Assembly: GCA_034620365.1 (NCBI GenBank)
Contig: JAQGEQ010000071.1
Coordinates: forward strand, 3,658,001-3,722,000
From: Pegea sp. RAD2-039
Lineage: Eukaryota > Chordata > Thaliacea > Salpida > Salpidae
DNA length: 64,000 nt
Direction of reading: 5' to 3'
A program made the position numbers and the translations under genes. Under the pieces are notes generated by a model. That model was not told the DNA's origin and ran no database searches. It worked only from the letters and a program-made list of their open reading frames with translations. This document shows positions 23,001 to 35,073 of this stretch, one piece after another. The number at the start of each line of letters is the position of its first letter. Within the stretch, counting starts at the first letter, position 1.

Positions 23001-26000
23001 AATCATCTTTAACGATGAAATTTGATGATACATTATTTGGCTCGAAGCTATCTGGGACTTCATCAACTACAAAATCTTCAGAAGACAATCTAATTGAATG
23101 ATTTTTGTTCAAACTTTCTGAAACAGTTTTTTCGGTTTCGATTTGATTCAGTGAATTCATTGAAGGAACTAAATTTTGATCAGAATTTTGAATCAAAACA
23201 TTCTCATCAGATACATTTGAAATACTTTCATTTTTCATCAAGAAGTTAGTTGGAAAAATTTCATCTTCATCTTCAAATCTGGATACATCATAAGCTTGAA
23301 TACCTATCTCATCATATTGTGAACCAAATTGAAACTTATTTATAAGTTTAAAACTTGATTCGTCATATTTAGAATCAAAACTGTTTGCAATTGGAACAAA
23401 TTTTTGAGAACAATTATTCACATCTGATTTTATTTTTGCTGATTTTAGATTTTCAGAATCTAGATTTGCAGACTCAGCAGTTTTATAAAACAAATTTTCT
23501 GACTCATTAGTTGTAGATGACAAATTTGCTGATTCATCATTTGTCTTGAAGCTATTCGAAATTATATCTACAACTGAAGAAATAGAATCTTTACAGCTAA
23601 AAGCAATTGAATCTTTAATATTCAAATCATTTTTAACGATGAAATTTGCTGACTCATTAGTTGCAGATGACAAATTTGCTGACTCATTAGTTGCAGATGA
23701 CAAATTTGCTGATTCATCATTTGTCTTGAAGCTATCCGGAATTAGATCTACAACTGAAGAAATAGAATCTTTACAACTAAAAGCAATTGAATCTTTAATA
23801 TTCAAATTATTTTTATCCATGAATTTTGCTGAATCATTAGTTGTAGAAGACAAATTTGCTGACTCATTAGTTGCAGATGACAAATTTGCTGATTCATCAT
23901 TTGTCTTGAAGCTATTCGAAATTAGATCTACAACAGAAGAAATAGATTCTTTACAACTAAAAGCAATTGAATCTTTAATATTTGAATCATCTTTAACGAT
24001 GAAATTTGCTGATTCATTATTTGTAAATAACACATTTGATGGTTCATTATTTGGCTCAAAGCTATCTGGAACTTCATCAACTACAAAATCTTCAGAAGAC
24101 AATCTAATTGAATGATTTTTGTTCAAATTTTCTGGAAAAGTTTTTTCGGTTTCGATTTGATTCAGTGAATTCATTGAAGGAACTAAATTTTGATCAGAAT
24201 TTTGAATCAAAACATTCTCATCAGGTACATTCGAAATACTTTCATTTTTCATCAAGAAGTTAGTTGGAAGAATTTCATCTTCATCTTCAAATCTGGATAC
24301 ATCATAAGCTTGAATACCTATCTCATCATATTGTGAACCAAATTGAAACTTATTTATAAGTTTAAAACTTGATTGGTCATATTTAGAATCAAAACTTTTT
24401 GCAATTGGAACAAATTTTTGAGAACAATTATTCACATCTGATTTTAAATTTTCAGAATCTAGATTTGCAGACTCAGCAGTTTTATAAGATAAATTTTCTG
24501 ACTCATTAGTTGCAGATGACACATTTGCTGATTCATCATTTGTCTTGAAGCTATTCGAAATTAGATCTACAACTGAAGAAATAGATTCTTTACATTCCAA
24601 AGTGATGGAATCTTTAATATTTGAATCATTTTCATCCATGAAATTTGCTGATTCAGTAGTTGTAGAGGACAAATTTGCTGACACACTATTTGGTTCAAAA
24701 CTATCTGGAATTTGATCAACAACAGAATATATAGATTCTTTAGTTACCAAAGTGATTGAATCTTTAATATTAGAATCATTTCCAACCATGAAATTTGCTG
24801 ATTGATCATTTGGCTCAAAGCTATCCAAAATTAGATCAACAACTGAAGAAATAGATTCTTTACATTCCAAATTGATTGAATCTTTAGTATTAGAATCATT
24901 TTTAAACATGAAATTTCCTGAATCCTTAATTGTAGATGACAAATATGCTGATTCATTGGTTGGAGATGACAAATTTGCTGACACACTATTTGGTTCAAAA
25001 CTGTCGGAAATTTGATCAACACCAGAATATATAGATTCTTTAGTTACCAAAGTGATTGAATCTTTAATATTAGAATCATTTTTAACCATGAAATTTGTTG
25101 AATCATTAGTTGTAGATGACAAATTTGCTGAATCCTTAATTGTAGATGACAAATTTGCTGATTCATTAGTTGGTTGAAAACTGTCGGAAATTTGATCAAC
25201 AACAGAATATGTAGATTCTTTAGTTACCAAAGTGATTGAATCTTTAGTATTAGAATCATTTTTAAACATGAAATTTGCTGAATCATTAATTGTATATGAC
25301 AAATTTGCCGATTCAGTAGTTGTAGATGACAAATTTGCTGATTCATTAATTGTAGATGACAAATTTGCTGACACACTATTTGATTGAAAACTATCTGGAA
25401 TTTGATCAACAATAGAATATATAGATTCTTTACATTCCAAAGTGATTGAATCTTTAGTATTTGAATCATTTTTAAACATGAAATTTGCTGAATCCTTAAT
25501 TGTAGATGACAAATTTGCTGACTCATTAATTGTAGATGACAAATTTGCTGACACACTATTTGGTTCAAAGCTATCTGGAATTTGATCAACAACAGAATAT
25601 ATAGATTCTTTAGTTACCAACGTAATTGAATCTTTAATATTCGAATCATTTTTAACCATAAAATTTGCTGATTCATCATTTGGTTCAAACCTATCCGGAA
25701 TTTGATTAACAACAGAAGAAATAGATTCTTTACATTCCAAATTGATTGAATCTTTAGTATTTGAATCATTTTTAAACATGAAATTTGCTGAATCATTAAT
25801 TGTAGATGACAAATTTGCTGATTCATTAGTTGTAGATGACAAATTTGCTGACACACTATTTGATTGAAAACTGTCCGGAATTTGATCAACAACAGAAGAA
25901 ATAGTTTCTTTAGTTACCATAGTAATTGAATCTTTAATATTTGAATCATTTTTATCCATGAAATTTGCTGAATCATTAATTGTAGATGACAAATTTGGTG

Positions 26001-29000
26001 ACACACTATTTGGTTCAAAGCTATCTGGAATTTGATCAACAACAGAATATATAGATTCTTTAGTTACCATAGTAATTGAATCTTTAATATTTGAAGCATT
26101 TTTAACCATGAAATTTGCTGATTGATCATTTGGCTCAAAGCTATCCGAAATTAGATCAACAACTGAAGAAATAGATTCTTTACATTCCAAATTGATTGAA
26201 TCTTTAGTATTAGAATCATTTTTAAACATGAAATTTGCTGAATCATTAATTGTAGATGACAAATTTGCTGATTCATTAGTTGTAGATGACAAATTTGCTG
26301 ACACACTATTTGATTGAAAACTATCCGGAATTTGATCAACAACAGAATATATAGATTCTTTAGTTACCATAGTAATTGAATCTTTAATATTTGAAGCATT
26401 TTTAACCATGAAATTTGCTGATTGATCATTTGGCTCAAAGCTATCCGAAATTAGATCAACAACTGAAGAAATAGATTCTTTACATTCCAAAGTGATTGAA
26501 TCTTTAGTATTTGAATCATTTTTAAACATGAAATTTGCTGAATCCTTAATTGTAGATGACAAATTTGCTGACTCATTAATTGTAGATGACAAATTTGCTG
26601 ACACACTATTTGGTTCAAAGCTATCTGGAATTTGATCAACAACAGAATATATAGATTCTTTAGTTACCATAGTAATTGAATCTTTAATATTTGAAGCATT
26701 TTTAACCATGAAATTTGCTGATTGATCATTTGGCTCAAAGCTATCCGAAATTAGATCAACAACTGAAGAAATAGATTCTTTACATTCCAAATTGATTGAA
26801 TCTTTAGTATTAGAATCATTTTTAAACATGAAATTTGCTGAATCATTAATTGTAGATGACAAATTTGCTGATTCATTAGTTGTAGATGACAAATTTGCTG
26901 ACACACTATTTGATTGAAAACTATCCGGAATTTGATCAACAACAGAATATATAGATTCTTTAGTTACCATAGTAATTGAATCTTTAATATTTGAATCATT
27001 TTTAACCATGAAATTTGCTGAATCATTAATTATTGATGACAAATTTGCTGATTCATTAATTGTAGATGACAAATTTGCTGATTCAGTAGTTGTAGATGAC
27101 AAATTTGCTGATTCATTATTTGGTTGAAAGCTATTCGAAATTAGATCAACAACTGAAGAAATAGATTCTTTACACTCTAAAGTGATTGAATCTTTAATAT
27201 TTGAATCATTTCTAACCATGAAATTTCCTGAATCCTTAATTGTAGATGACAAATTTGCTGATTCAGTAGTTGTAGATGACAAATTTGCTGACACACTATT
27301 TGATTGAAAGCTATCTGGAATTTGATCAACAACAGAAATAGATTCTTTACATTCCAAAGTGATTGAATCTTTAGTATTTGAATCATTTCTAACCATGAAA
27401 TTTGCTGATTCATTGATTGCAGACGACAAATTTGCTGACTCATTAATTGTAGATGACAAATTTGCTGACACACTATTTGGTTCAAAGCTATCTGGAATTT
27501 GATCAACAACAGAATATATAGATTCTTTAGTTACCAACGTAATTGAATCTTTAATATTTGAATCATTTTTAACCATAAAATTTGCTGATTCATTATTTGG
27601 TTGAAAGCTATTCGAAATTAGATCAACAACTGAAGAAATAGATTCTTTACACTCTAAAGTGATTGAATCTTTAGTATTCGAATCATTTTCATCCATGAAA
27701 TTTGCTGATTCATTAATTGCAGATGACAAATTTGCTGACACACTATTTGATTGAAAACTATCTGGAATTTGATCAACAACAGAATATATAGATTCTGTAG
27801 TTACCAAAGTAATTGAATCTTTAATATTCGAATCATTTCCAACCATGAAATTTGCTGATTCATTGTTTGTCTCAAAGCTATCAGGAATTTGATTAACAAC
27901 AGAAGAAATAGATTCTTTACACTCTAAAGTGATTGAATCTTTAGTATTTGAATCATTTTTATCTATGAAATTTGCTGAACCATTAATTGTAGATGACAAA
28001 TTTGCTGACACACTATTTGATTGAAAGCTATCTGGAATTTGATCAACAACAGAATATATAGATTCTTTACATTCCAAAGTGATTGAATCTTTAATATTCG
28101 AATCATTTTTAACCATGAAATTTGTCGAATCCTTAGTTGTAGAAGACAAATTTGCTGATTCAGTAGTTGTAGAAGACAAATTTGCTGATTCTTTAGTTTT
28201 AGATGACAAATTTGCTGATTCATTAGTTGTAGATGACAAATTTGCTGATTCATTAGTTGTTAAAATATTAGAGCTTGAAGTTGAAACAAAGTTGTTTGAT
28301 TTTTCCAATGTTGATGTTATTGTGACATCTGAAAATATTTTTATGAAAAAGTTTTTACTACTTAATAAATTTCAAGTATTAGCTTTTAATAAAAAATATT
28401 GATTGATTAAGATATTTAAAAAAAAAATTATAAACTTAAAACAACAACAAATATTAACTTGAAATACCAGTGGATTGTTTTCCGTAAGTTAATGGTCTCC
28501 AAATATATGTTTTGACTGCAGAATTTCTCAGGTTTTCACTAAAAATAAAAATTGAAATTTAACTTAACTCTGAAATCTTAATAATCTTACCAGAACTGAA
28601 TTTGTCCAGATTTAGTATTACAAAACGGTTTATGACCAACTATATCATCTGACTCAACAAAAATTTTTTCTTTAAATATTTCGTCCAAATTTTCCAATTT
28701 TCTTTTTTGTGTTTCCCCTAAAGTTTGAGATTTACATTTAAATCCCGAATTTGTTGAAACTGATTTATTTTGTTCTGTTGGTTTTTCATCACTTTTTAAA
28801 TAATCTTTTGGATTGAAATTAATGCTAGTTCGATCACGACTTAAATTGTAGTCAAGAAGAGAAGAAAAGTTTTCCACTGAATCTGTTTTTAACAAACTAT
28901 CAACATATAAACCATAGGAACTTTTATTGGTCTGATCACTTGCTTCTGATATCTTTTCTAAACATATTTTTTTCTTTGAAGAAGCTTCATCTGAGGAAGA

Positions 29001-29021
29001 TGACCGCTTATCGCAGCTCAT
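20056..29021 (-). CDS. Giant Ser/Asn/Asp-rich protein with 38 V-V-D-x-I-P-D-S-F motifs (~2,891 aa), unknown
   Basis: Five exons, joined here by GT-AG sites with matching phases: 29021-28591, 28538-28468, 28328-20318, 20268-20201 and 20150-20056. Exon 1 starts MSCDKRSSSSDEASSKKK. Exon 3 is an 8-kb exon entered through TTTTCAG before VTITSTLEKSNN. It is made of blocks of ESANLSST-type repeats, an IKDSIT block, and a hydrophobic motif V-V-(D/N)-x-(I/V)-x-(D/N)-S-F that I count 38 times. Four longer cassettes (FDSKYDESSFKL to EDFVVDEVPDSFEPNN, near 24.4, 23.4, 22.4 and 21.2 kb) punctuate the C-terminal half. After an acidic stretch, exons 4-5 add a basic tail, LSPVRPLKTCYKPRRIGLSR. The open frame would stop at TAA 20314, but that TAA is inside a strong donor, GA|GTAAGT. 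No family recognised. VVDLI copies resemble SUMO-interacting motifs; the tail faintly recalls the RAD51AP1 C-terminus. Both are inference. Confidence 0.7.
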
Positions 29022-30626
29022 TTTGCTGATAATTTCTTCAACAATACAATCTCTTACAAAATTTAGCCAAAATTTGTTAAATTCTAATCAAAAATAAAAC
29101 AAAACATTTTTCGTTATTAACTTGGTTAGTACTATATAGTTAGCTCAAAAAATTACTTTTTAATCTAAAAAATTAGTTTTAGCAATATTAGTTTTATCTA
29201 TGTAATTATTTCAAACTTTCAATAAGATTTTAATAAATAAAAATTATAAGCCAACGTATATGTTAAAAAATTACAAAGAAAATGATTTTTAATAAATTAT
29301 CTGTTAATTACAATTCATTTTATATAATAAAACGAGATTAAAAAAGAAAATGCTTCGTGAACTGGGCGTAAACAAAATCTTTGTTTGTAAGCAAACTGAA
29401 AACCAATTAATGTTTACAAATACAAAATACTAAATTATAAAGATTTAAATATTTTATAATTTTTGTTAAATAAAAAAGTTAAAAACTTCAAGAATAATTA
29501 ATTTTGAGAGTTTAAAAGTATTCATTTTTAATTAATTTTAAAATTTTAAATAAGCTTATAAGAATTTTCAAAAAATTGCCCCTATTTATTTATTCATTAC
29601 AATAAATGCGAAGGAGGGTGTCTAAAGAGAGCACCTCCCGCTAACATACATTTTCACAAATTAATATTTTTGTTTAAATTAGTTTATAGATGTTTATTAT
29701 GATTTCTTTTAACGTATTTAATAAATTTTTGACAGCTTGCAAGATACATTTATCATCAAAAAAGTGTAAACATAACAACATAAGAAATCACACTTGTTAT
29801 AAATGTATAAGAAAAAATCGATTGAATCATACATTGTGACAGATAAAATTGTCTTTCCATATTTATAAAACTTTACCAAAATCTATGATAAGGTACGAAT
29901 AACAAAAATTGAAAGATTTCTTATCAAAAAGCGAACAGAAATGAGTTTAGTTCTTACGCTTGATTTACCATTACAAATCGCTGATATTTACAGAAATTTC
30001 CTGTCTAAGAAGATATTAAATCTCAACTGACACGATAAAAACGAGAACTTGATTGTTGTGATTCACAACGTTCAGACTTTGAATTATCTAAATAAATACA
30101 ACTCACATATCTTCTTCGATAGTTAAAATGCTCGCTTCATCTGTTTTTTAAAGTATCTTGAAATCTAGCAAACCTTATCATTTTAATTTTCGAAACCGTG
30201 TATTTAATCAATTCACTAAGAGCAAGTTGATTTATTATGAGATTTAAAAAAGATTACAAATTTTCTGCAACTTATTAAAAAATAATTCATTTACTTTATT
30301 TTACGCGTTTATTTTCATAATCATTAAATTATAATTATTTTATGAGTTTAACCCGATTTTATTTTGAACTTTAGGTTTAACCCAAGGCTCTTTAAACTTT
30401 GTTAAAACAATTATAATATCTTCATGTTAACAAGCCCATTTATTTATTTTAAGAAATGATTTCATAGTTAACTTTAAGATTGGGATGAACTACCAAACAC
30501 TATTCTTTTTAAATATTAAATCATACAAGTGAACTAACACAATATATAGTCTTCAATTTTCACAGTTTTTTATTAGCGGAAAATCGAAATAAGTTATAAA
30601 AATATGTCTAAGTTTGCAATTAAAGT
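29022..30626. other. AT-rich intergenic segment
   Basis: No gene supported. One small GC-rich inverted repeat stands out at 29613-29638 (GGAGGGTG, 11-nt loop, CACCTCC). A 29-codon open frame starting ATGAGTTTAGT at 29941 (+) has no support as a gene. Confidence 0.5.
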
Positions 30627-32531
30627 TTAGTGAGGACAGTCATTTACAATTTCAAACCACCTCTTTCTGAAAGCAACTGTCCTGAATGATTGATCCTTGC
30701 ATCTTTGTGAAAAAAAGTTTTCTATTTTACTTTCGAAATTATTTTTGCAGTCTTCAATTTGTGGAAGTTGTAACATATTTGCATTTAAAAAAGGAATACT
30801 ATTTTCTAGTTCAATCGCACAAATTGTTGCGTCATCATTTTTCGCATAAATTTTGTTACCATTTGGAACGCACCAAAAGCGGTCACCAGCATCTTCTAGA
30901 GAGTCGGTAAATATCAGATCGTAACCTACTGAGTTGCTGTTAATACTTAACAATTCCAAACGATCGTTTGAAGTCGCGCATAAATAGTATTCAGTTGATG
31001 ATACAGGTGGAAAGGGAGACAGTAAAGTGACTTCAAAATCGCCGTCATCAACTCGGTTACTCAAATGTCGACAGATATTTTCATCGCAGTCAACTAATGA
31101 AACACCTCCTTCAGCCATACCAACTAAAAGCCTATTATGGGATTTAGAACTCAAGAAACTCAAATTTCGGACACTTATACCCCTTCTAACAATTGTTGTG
31201 ATTAAAGGAATACATTTCATACGATCTATTACAACAACTGAACCTCGCTCTAAACCAAAAGCTACTTGAATAGTGGAAGATGAAACTGCTGAAGCAGATA
31301 TTAAACAACTTAAAGGCCAAACTATTTCTGGTGATGAAGTTTTACTGCTTGTGTTGCTGGTAGCTTTTTGATAAACTAATGGATAAATTTCAGCTGAATA
31401 ACTGTTTGACCACCAAATAAGAACAGCAACAGTGTTAGAAGTTGTTTGTGAAGGACAAGAACGTGGCTGCAATTTGCTAGTTTTTAGAAAATGCCACGTG
31501 GGGATATATTCTATGTCTGGTTTGTTTTTTAAATATTTCATTTTATCTTCATGAATTTTTGAAATAGTTGCTCGACGTAATGTCAAATGTTCTTCAGTAA
31601 AAAGATGGTCAGAACCTGTTCCTATACCAAATGGAAGGCTATTACGATCTAAAATTTCTTTGTAAGTTGAATAATTGTTTCCAATAAGCTCACTTGGTTG
31701 ATTAACTTTTAATTGGAGTATTATGTTGGAAAAATTTACTTTAATCATTCGATTGTTGGCTTCATTATCTACATTTTCAGAATTTTCTTCTTGTATCTCT
31801 CCATCTTTTTCATTCTGAATAAATTCAGGTTCACTCTTTTTAAAAGAAGATTTGATTTCTTGTATCCAATTATCTTTAGGAAGTTTGTAAAACTCCAGCC
31901 AATACTTTTCATCCATACTCAAAGCTAACCCACAAAAACTTCCATTTAAATCAAGCTGAATTTTTTCCACATTTGACTTTAAACCTCCTTCGCTTTTTGC
32001 ATTTAAATTTTGAACAAATAAAATTTCATCTTTAAAAAAGATCAAAAGTTTTCCAAATCCCATATCATCAATACAAGCTAACAAATAAACATCATCTGAT
32101 ATTAAAATACATTTAATTGTTTCCATACAACTTGGTTCTTCTTCATCTATTTGTCGGATACAAACTTGTTGATGATTTTTTAAGCAAAAAACAGCAAGTT
32201 CTCCTGAAAACATAGAAGCAAATAAAAACTTTGAATCCGGAGAAAATGAAATTGTAGAACACTCTATCAAAGCATCAATTGCTTTAGAAGCAAACAACCT
32301 CTGATTTCTTTTATGCTCTTTCAACAAATATCTACTTTCTCTCATTTCAATTTCTTCCCAAGCTATATCAAAAATCTTCATTAAAATTTTATCAATTGTT
32401 CTGTAAGGTTGAGGTAATCGATCTACAACAAGATCAGCATCCAGAAGAAAAGATGCATCTTCTTCATCTACTGTTCTATCCATATCAGGTGAAGGTTCAT
32501 CAACTTCACCTGATCTAAGATACACATTCAT
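30627..32531 (-). CDS. WDR93-like WD-repeat protein (634 aa)
   Basis: Single exon from the ATG at 32531 to TAA at 30627. The N-terminal acidic stretch followed by DADLVVDRLPQPYRTIDKIL resembles the DEILDHLPQPFRMINKLV segment of WDR93. Beyond it lie weak beta-propeller-like repeats (FSPDSKFLFASMFSGELAVF; LLACIDDMGFGKLLIF; VAFGLERGSVVVID; LLVGMAEGGVSLVDCD). Length fits human WDR93, about 690 aa. WDR93 is a cilium/sperm-associated protein of poorly defined function. It lies 542 nt downstream of CCDC113 on the same strand, another axonemal-type gene. It could be another divergent WD-repeat protein; the N-terminal match is the main reason for the name. Confidence 0.62.
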   Translation of the reverse strand: MNVYLRSGEVDEPSPDMDRTVDEEDASFLLDADLVVDRLPQPYRTIDKILMKIFDIAWEEIEMRESRYLLKEHKRNQRLFASKAIDALIECSTISFSPDSKFLFASMFSGELAVFCLKNHQQVCIRQIDEEEPSCMETIKCILISDDVYLLACIDDMGFGKLLIFFKDEILFVQNLNAKSEGGLKSNVEKIQLDLNGSFCGLALSMDEKYWLEFYKLPKDNWIQEIKSSFKKSEPEFIQNEKDGEIQEENSENVDNEANNRMIKVNFSNIILQLKVNQPSELIGNNYSTYKEILDRNSLPFGIGTGSDHLFTEEHLTLRRATISKIHEDKMKYLKNKPDIEYIPTWHFLKTSKLQPRSCPSQTTSNTVAVLIWWSNSYSAEIYPLVYQKATSNTSSKTSSPEIVWPLSCLISASAVSSSTIQVAFGLERGSVVVIDRMKCIPLITTIVRRGISVRNLSFLSSKSHNRLLVGMAEGGVSLVDCDENICRHLSNRVDDGDFEVTLLSPFPPVSSTEYYLCATSNDRLELLSINSNSVGYDLIFTDSLEDAGDRFWCVPNGNKIYAKNDDATICAIELENSIPFLNANMLQLPQIEDCKNNFESKIENFFSQRCKDQSFRTVAFRKRWFEIVNDCPH

Positions 32532-33073
32532 ATTTCAGTTGTTTAGATTTTTGAACCTAAAATTTCAAACTTCTAAATTTGCTAAAAAAAAGTAGAAATT
32601 CTGATCAATTTTGTGAACCTAAATATTTGTGAAACATAAAAATTATAAATACACAAAAAATTGAAGCACATAATAAAATAAATTTCAATTTAATTAAATG
32701 ATTACAAGATTAAACAAAAATATTAACGACAAATGATATTATAAATATCAAATTAATTATATTTATATATTTGTATTTAAAAATTATTCAAAAGTTTAAA
32801 ATAAACTGAAATAAGGTTGAAATGAATCTGACAATTAGATACAAGATTTTATTATAATTAATTATAAACTAATTCTATTAATTAAACCATTGAATTTATT
32901 AATTAACTCAATTTTAATCTAAAAAAGTTTGATACAAAATAAGGAAGAAAAAATGAAACATATTATTAAAATATTTAATTTATTTGCTTTCAATTTTAAC
33001 ATTTTTTACTTAAAATTTATTAAATGTTTTAATTTCTCAACAAAAATCAAAAGAGTTTTTTAAGTTAAGCAGT
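32532..33073. other. AT-rich gap between CCDC113 and WDR93-like
   Basis: About 540 nt of very AT-rich sequence with no coding signal. It should hold the CCDC113 3' UTR and the promoter or 5' end of the WDR93-like gene. Confidence 0.5.
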
Positions 33074-34195
33074 TCAATTTTGATCATTGTATTTATATTT
33101 CACAATCTTATTCCATTTTTGTTTCTGTGATGTAAGGGTCATATTAGCAACTTCAACCTTCCGTTCCCAACTTTTCACAATTTTCTTTAAATCTATTAAA
33201 TTACTTTTAATCTCAACATAACTCTGAACATTGGGAACTTTGAAATCAGACAAACGTTGCCTTAACCGCATATTTTTCTTCTCAGCATTACTTCTTTCTT
33301 CTTCTACAATTTGAATTTCTGAATTAAACTTTTTTAATATTTCTTGTTTTGAATCAATATCAGATTTCAATTGCAAAGCATCTAGGGTTAATAAGTTTAA
33401 TTTTTCTTTATATTTATTCAAAACTTGTAAAGTATTTCCAGCCATTAGTTTCAAACGAAGTAATTCTTGATTTTTTTCATCAATTTTTTCTAAATATTGA
33501 TGATTTTCAATCTTTAATTGATTGAAATCAACTTCATGAAGAACTTCTCCCATTTCTTCTTTTTGCTTCAGTTGTAAAACTAATTTCTTTTTTAAAACTC
33601 TCATTGTGGAATTTTTAAGACGAAGTTTTTCAATCAAAGTATCTCGACTTCTTAATTTATCTTCAAAAAATCGAACAACTTTCTCAGCAACTATCTCTCC
33701 CGTTCTTGAGTTTACAGCTCCTTTACAAACATCTCTATCAAACTCATATAATCCTTTTTTAGTTTCAACGAACCATAATTCTAGCTCTTCTAAGCTTGCT
33801 TTATATCCATCCAAAACTTTTTCAGCGTCTTCATTCATTTTTGTCATTTCATTTCGTAAAATATCGATTTCATGCTGAGCTATGTCATATTTTTGCTCCG
33901 GAGTTAACTGTAAAAGTTTATCAACAGCTCCACCTCTTGATCTAATTCTTCTACGACCTCGAATCAAATTTTCTGCTTGAGGAAGAGCTGGAGCAGTTTG
34001 AAAACTTGAAGCTAGCTCCTTAGGTTCAACTCTTTTTAAATATTTCTCAAAAATTTCTGTCTCATGTTTTAAAACATCATTTACACCCATTGTGGTTTCA
34101 ACTAATTCTGCTAATTCATCGTCTGTTTTTTCAGCTAATAAATCATCGATATGTTCAGGAGTTGTAGCAGATAAAACACTTTCTACATCTGCCAT
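33074..34195 (-). CDS. CCDC113: CCDC113 (CFAP263)-like coiled-coil axonemal protein (373 aa)
   Basis: Single exon from the ATG at 34195. The hallmark block EVDFNQLKIENHQYLEKI, followed by NQELLRLKL and AGNTLQVLNKYKEKL, matches the conserved core of CCDC113 and its relatives. The length is close to human CCDC113 (377 aa). Most of the protein from about residue 95 is predicted coiled coil. CCDC113 works with CCDC96 at the base of radial spoke 3 and the nexin-dynein regulatory complex of motile cilia (family knowledge). The neighbouring WDR93-like gene has a compatible cilium role. Intronless in this genome, whereas the vertebrate gene has several introns. Confidence 0.88.
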   Translation of the reverse strand: MADVESVLSATTPEHIDDLLAEKTDDELAELVETTMGVNDVLKHETEIFEKYLKRVEPKELASSFQTAPALPQAENLIRGRRRIRSRGGAVDKLLQLTPEQKYDIAQHEIDILRNEMTKMNEDAEKVLDGYKASLEELELWFVETKKGLYEFDRDVCKGAVNSRTGEIVAEKVVRFFEDKLRSRDTLIEKLRLKNSTMRVLKKKLVLQLKQKEEMGEVLHEVDFNQLKIENHQYLEKIDEKNQELLRLKLMAGNTLQVLNKYKEKLNLLTLDALQLKSDIDSKQEILKKFNSEIQIVEEERSNAEKKNMRLRQRLSDFKVPNVQSYVEIKSNLIDLKKIVKSWERKVEVANMTLTSQKQKWNKIVKYKYNDQN

Positions 34196-34554
34196 TATAT
34201 TTAAATATATTTCATATAAAACTCTAATAAATTAAAACATCTTCCAACAAACTTGATGTAAACACAAGCTCTTAAAGTTTTAGTAAACAGCAGTTGTCAT
34301 AGTAAGCAGTTTTCTACACTGGTGGCGCTAAATAGCCGAATTGAAATTTTGGAAAGATTATCCTAAACTTTAGATTGACATCATTCACAAATTAAACATT
34401 TAATTTAATATTATTCTATTACTTAAATAAGTATAGATATGCTTTTTTTTAATAAGAACCATTTATCTTAAACCTGGTTATTCAAAATAATTGTTCCAGG
34501 TAAATTTATACAAATTACTAATCTCACAAAGTTTTTTTTAAATTAATCATTTAT
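34196..34554. other. Short intergenic segment
   Basis: Upstream of CCDC113. No coding region or recognised motif seen. Confidence 0.4.
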
Positions 34555-34800
34555 TTAACTCATGGTTGCGAGTTACAAATTCAACCGCTCTTATAGCGGA
34601 CAAAAACCAAACAATACAAGCAAAGAGATTATTGAAAGGTCTTAAGTATTACAGTTTAAGATTAATACAGAAGAATAGAAACACTGTAGAGGCAAGTAAA
34701 ACGTTATTGATGAATCAAAATATATAATATGACAAAATAATAGAAAAAGTGAGGAAACTGGCAGTGTTACACATCACTTGTTGTAGAAACTACTTGAATC
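34555..34800 (+). repeat. Dispersed repeat copy A (matches 41505-41715)
   Basis: Shares an ordered series of words with 41505-41715 in the same orientation: GTTACAAATTCAACCGCTCT against GTGACAAATTCAACAGCTCT, then AGGTCTTA, then TTATGAATCAAAA-type and GAGGAAACTGGCAGTGTTA against AAGAAACTGACAGTATTA. An old interspersed element of unknown class. Confidence 0.6.
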
Positions 34801-35040
34801 TCGTTTTTTGAACAAAGTTTTAAAAGATGCGATCGATTTTGATGTAGAGATGGAATCGGGAAAGAAATTCCAAACCTTAATTACCTTATTAAAAATCTGT
34901 TACTCCACGGAGCGTTATTGAAGTTGTTGAGCGGTTTTATTTTGAACAAAAATCCTCTGAAAATGTATTGGCGATTACAAAATCTTTAAAGCATTTTATG
35001 AAGTGGCAAAAATCATAATTCATTTTAAGTATGTATTGAT

Positions 35041-35073
35041 TCCATCTGTGTGGCGAAGCGGTTACCATACCTG
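35041..35073 (+). mobile_element. Truncated tRNA-derived SINE head
   Basis: CCATCTGTGTGGCGAAGCGG followed by TTACCATACCTG. The TGGCGAAGCGG core fits a pol III A box, and the whole matches the head of the SINE at 18911-19021. No B box follows, so only the 5' end remains. Confidence 0.5.

Noticed and set aside
21398..24115. Plus-strand frames inside the giant exon (KLSGIRSTTEEIESLQLKA)
   Set aside because: Antisense shadows of the repetitive minus-strand exon; the flanking exon structure supports the minus strand.
24831..28253. Minus-strand alternative frames rich in QICHLQL
   Set aside because: Second-frame shadows of the same repeats, each short and without starts or splice context.
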